64,000 bases of DNA, from assembly GCA_028554795.2 (NCBI GenBank), contig CM068835.1:28088311-28152310 (forward strand), read 5' to 3'. This DNA is from Sinohyriopsis cumingii. Lineage: Eukaryota > Mollusca > Bivalvia > Unionida > Unionidae. How positions within the stretch are numbered: the first letter of the stretch is position 1; the number at the start of each line of letters is the position of its first letter. Of this stretch, positions 63,152 through 64,000 are shown in pieces. The notes under the pieces were generated by a model. The model made no database searches and was not told the origin of the DNA. It was given only the letters and a program-made list of their open reading frames with translations. Position numbers and translations under genes: made by a program.

Positions 63152-63789
63152 ACCTGCAATCATAAGTATTACACCCTGATCTCAAGGGTATATATCTTTT
63201 TCCATATTGGAGCTTTCATTGACTTGGTTTAAATTTCATGTTAAAATTTATTTCTCAAACTTCTCTTATGCTAAAATTGTAAAACTAAAAAACTTAATGC
63301 ACATCTATTAGCAGCCTACCCTTACAACAAAAGAACATCACTGAATTACACATTTTACAGCCTTAGGTTAATATTTGCATTTCACTCAGAATCAGATAGG
63401 CTGTTTGCACCCTGGTACCTAAAATCATGAAACTTGTTGGGGAGATTAATTTTGCTTAATATTACACTCTCACCACAAAAGCTAAATGTGTAGAATGTTC
63501 TTAATGATTTCCAGTGGTCTTGTATAAGTAGTCTTGAATGTATTCACCATATTTCCAAGGCAATTTGTTAGTCTAAATATCAGTGAACACTAAATAAATC
63601 CATTGCATAATTTAAATAATTCCTCTCTAATTATATTGGAATGCACCTGTAAATGATTCCTGAAATTGGTCATAAAACTGGAATGAATAATTATTTCCCA
63701 ATTCCCTCATATATACAAATACGCACTTGACCTATGACACTGTAGATTCTGGGGAATCAAAATGTCTGATGGATAATTTCATTAACTCC

Positions 63790-64000
63790 TGGGGCCCCGA
63801 GTGGCAGAGTGGTCTAAAGCGCTCACCATTCCGGATCACTGCCATCTCACCTCTGTCTGCATGGGTTCGAGTCCAAGGCTCGGCTAGCGTGGGTATGTGG
63901 GAAAGCCTGCCAGTAGCTTCTCGTGGGTCGGTGGTTCTTCCCTGGGTTTTCCAGGGTTCTTCCTCCACCAGTTATACTGGCCGCCATGTATAGCCTATCT
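63790..64000 (+). mobile_element. SINE-A copy cut by the window end
   Basis: Head tggggccccgagtggcagag, B box gggttcgagtcc and body up to 'ccatgtatagcctatct' are present; the last segment and tail lie beyond 64000. The overlapping frames on both strands are SINE read-through. Confidence 0.92.

Overview
The window is a stretch of AT-rich, intron-dominated animal nuclear DNA. It lies inside one large gene on the + strand, an orthologue of diacylglycerol lipase alpha (DAGLA; DAG to 2-arachidonoylglycerol). Six exons (8186-8320, 36931-37133, 39255-39399, 49479-49562, 57673-57750, 58544-58624) have GT-AG borders, agree in phase, and join into 242 uninterrupted codons. They cover the cytosolic linker after the membrane domain, a cysteine-rich insert, and the start of the alpha/beta-hydrolase core. 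The membrane-domain exons must lie before position 1. The catalytic GHSLG exon and the rest must lie after position 64000. No other host gene is convincing.

The introns (28.6, 2.1, 10.1, 8.1 and 0.8 kb, plus two partial ones) are packed with mobile DNA. The style of repeats suggests a marine invertebrate, most probably a mollusc: tRNA-headed SINEs ending in (CAA)n, DIRS-type retroelements, pogo-like and hAT-like non-autonomous transposons, and tandem arrays with units of about 50, 80 and 145 bp. The species assignment is inference.

Layout. 1-8185: intron with two SINE families (called SINE-A and SINE-B here), a pogo-like element and two LINE relics. 8186-8320: exon. 8321-36930: a 28.6 kb intron with a 50-bp minisatellite (22 copies), SINEs, a 145-bp array, a pogo-like element sitting in a (TA)n microsatellite, and a second pogo-like element carrying a nested 147-bp hAT-like insertion. 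36931-39399: two exons around a 2.1 kb intron. 39400-49478: intron with two decayed DIRS-like elements that still show Gag, reverse transcriptase and tyrosine recombinase motifs. 49479-57672: exon, then an intron with a composite repeat present twice, the second copy split by a 1.56 kb hAT-like element. 57673-58624: two exons. 58625-64000: intron with more SINEs, a 132-bp CA/TA microsatellite and an unassigned block at about 59.45-61.0 kb.

I found no new multi-gene system. The most informative points are: (1) nested insertions whose target-site duplications and matching empty sites are both inside this window; (2) a possible tandem splice acceptor that would change a Cys cluster of the lipase by five codons in frame; (3) two DIRS relics; (4) an antisense reading frame shared by both copies of the composite repeat.
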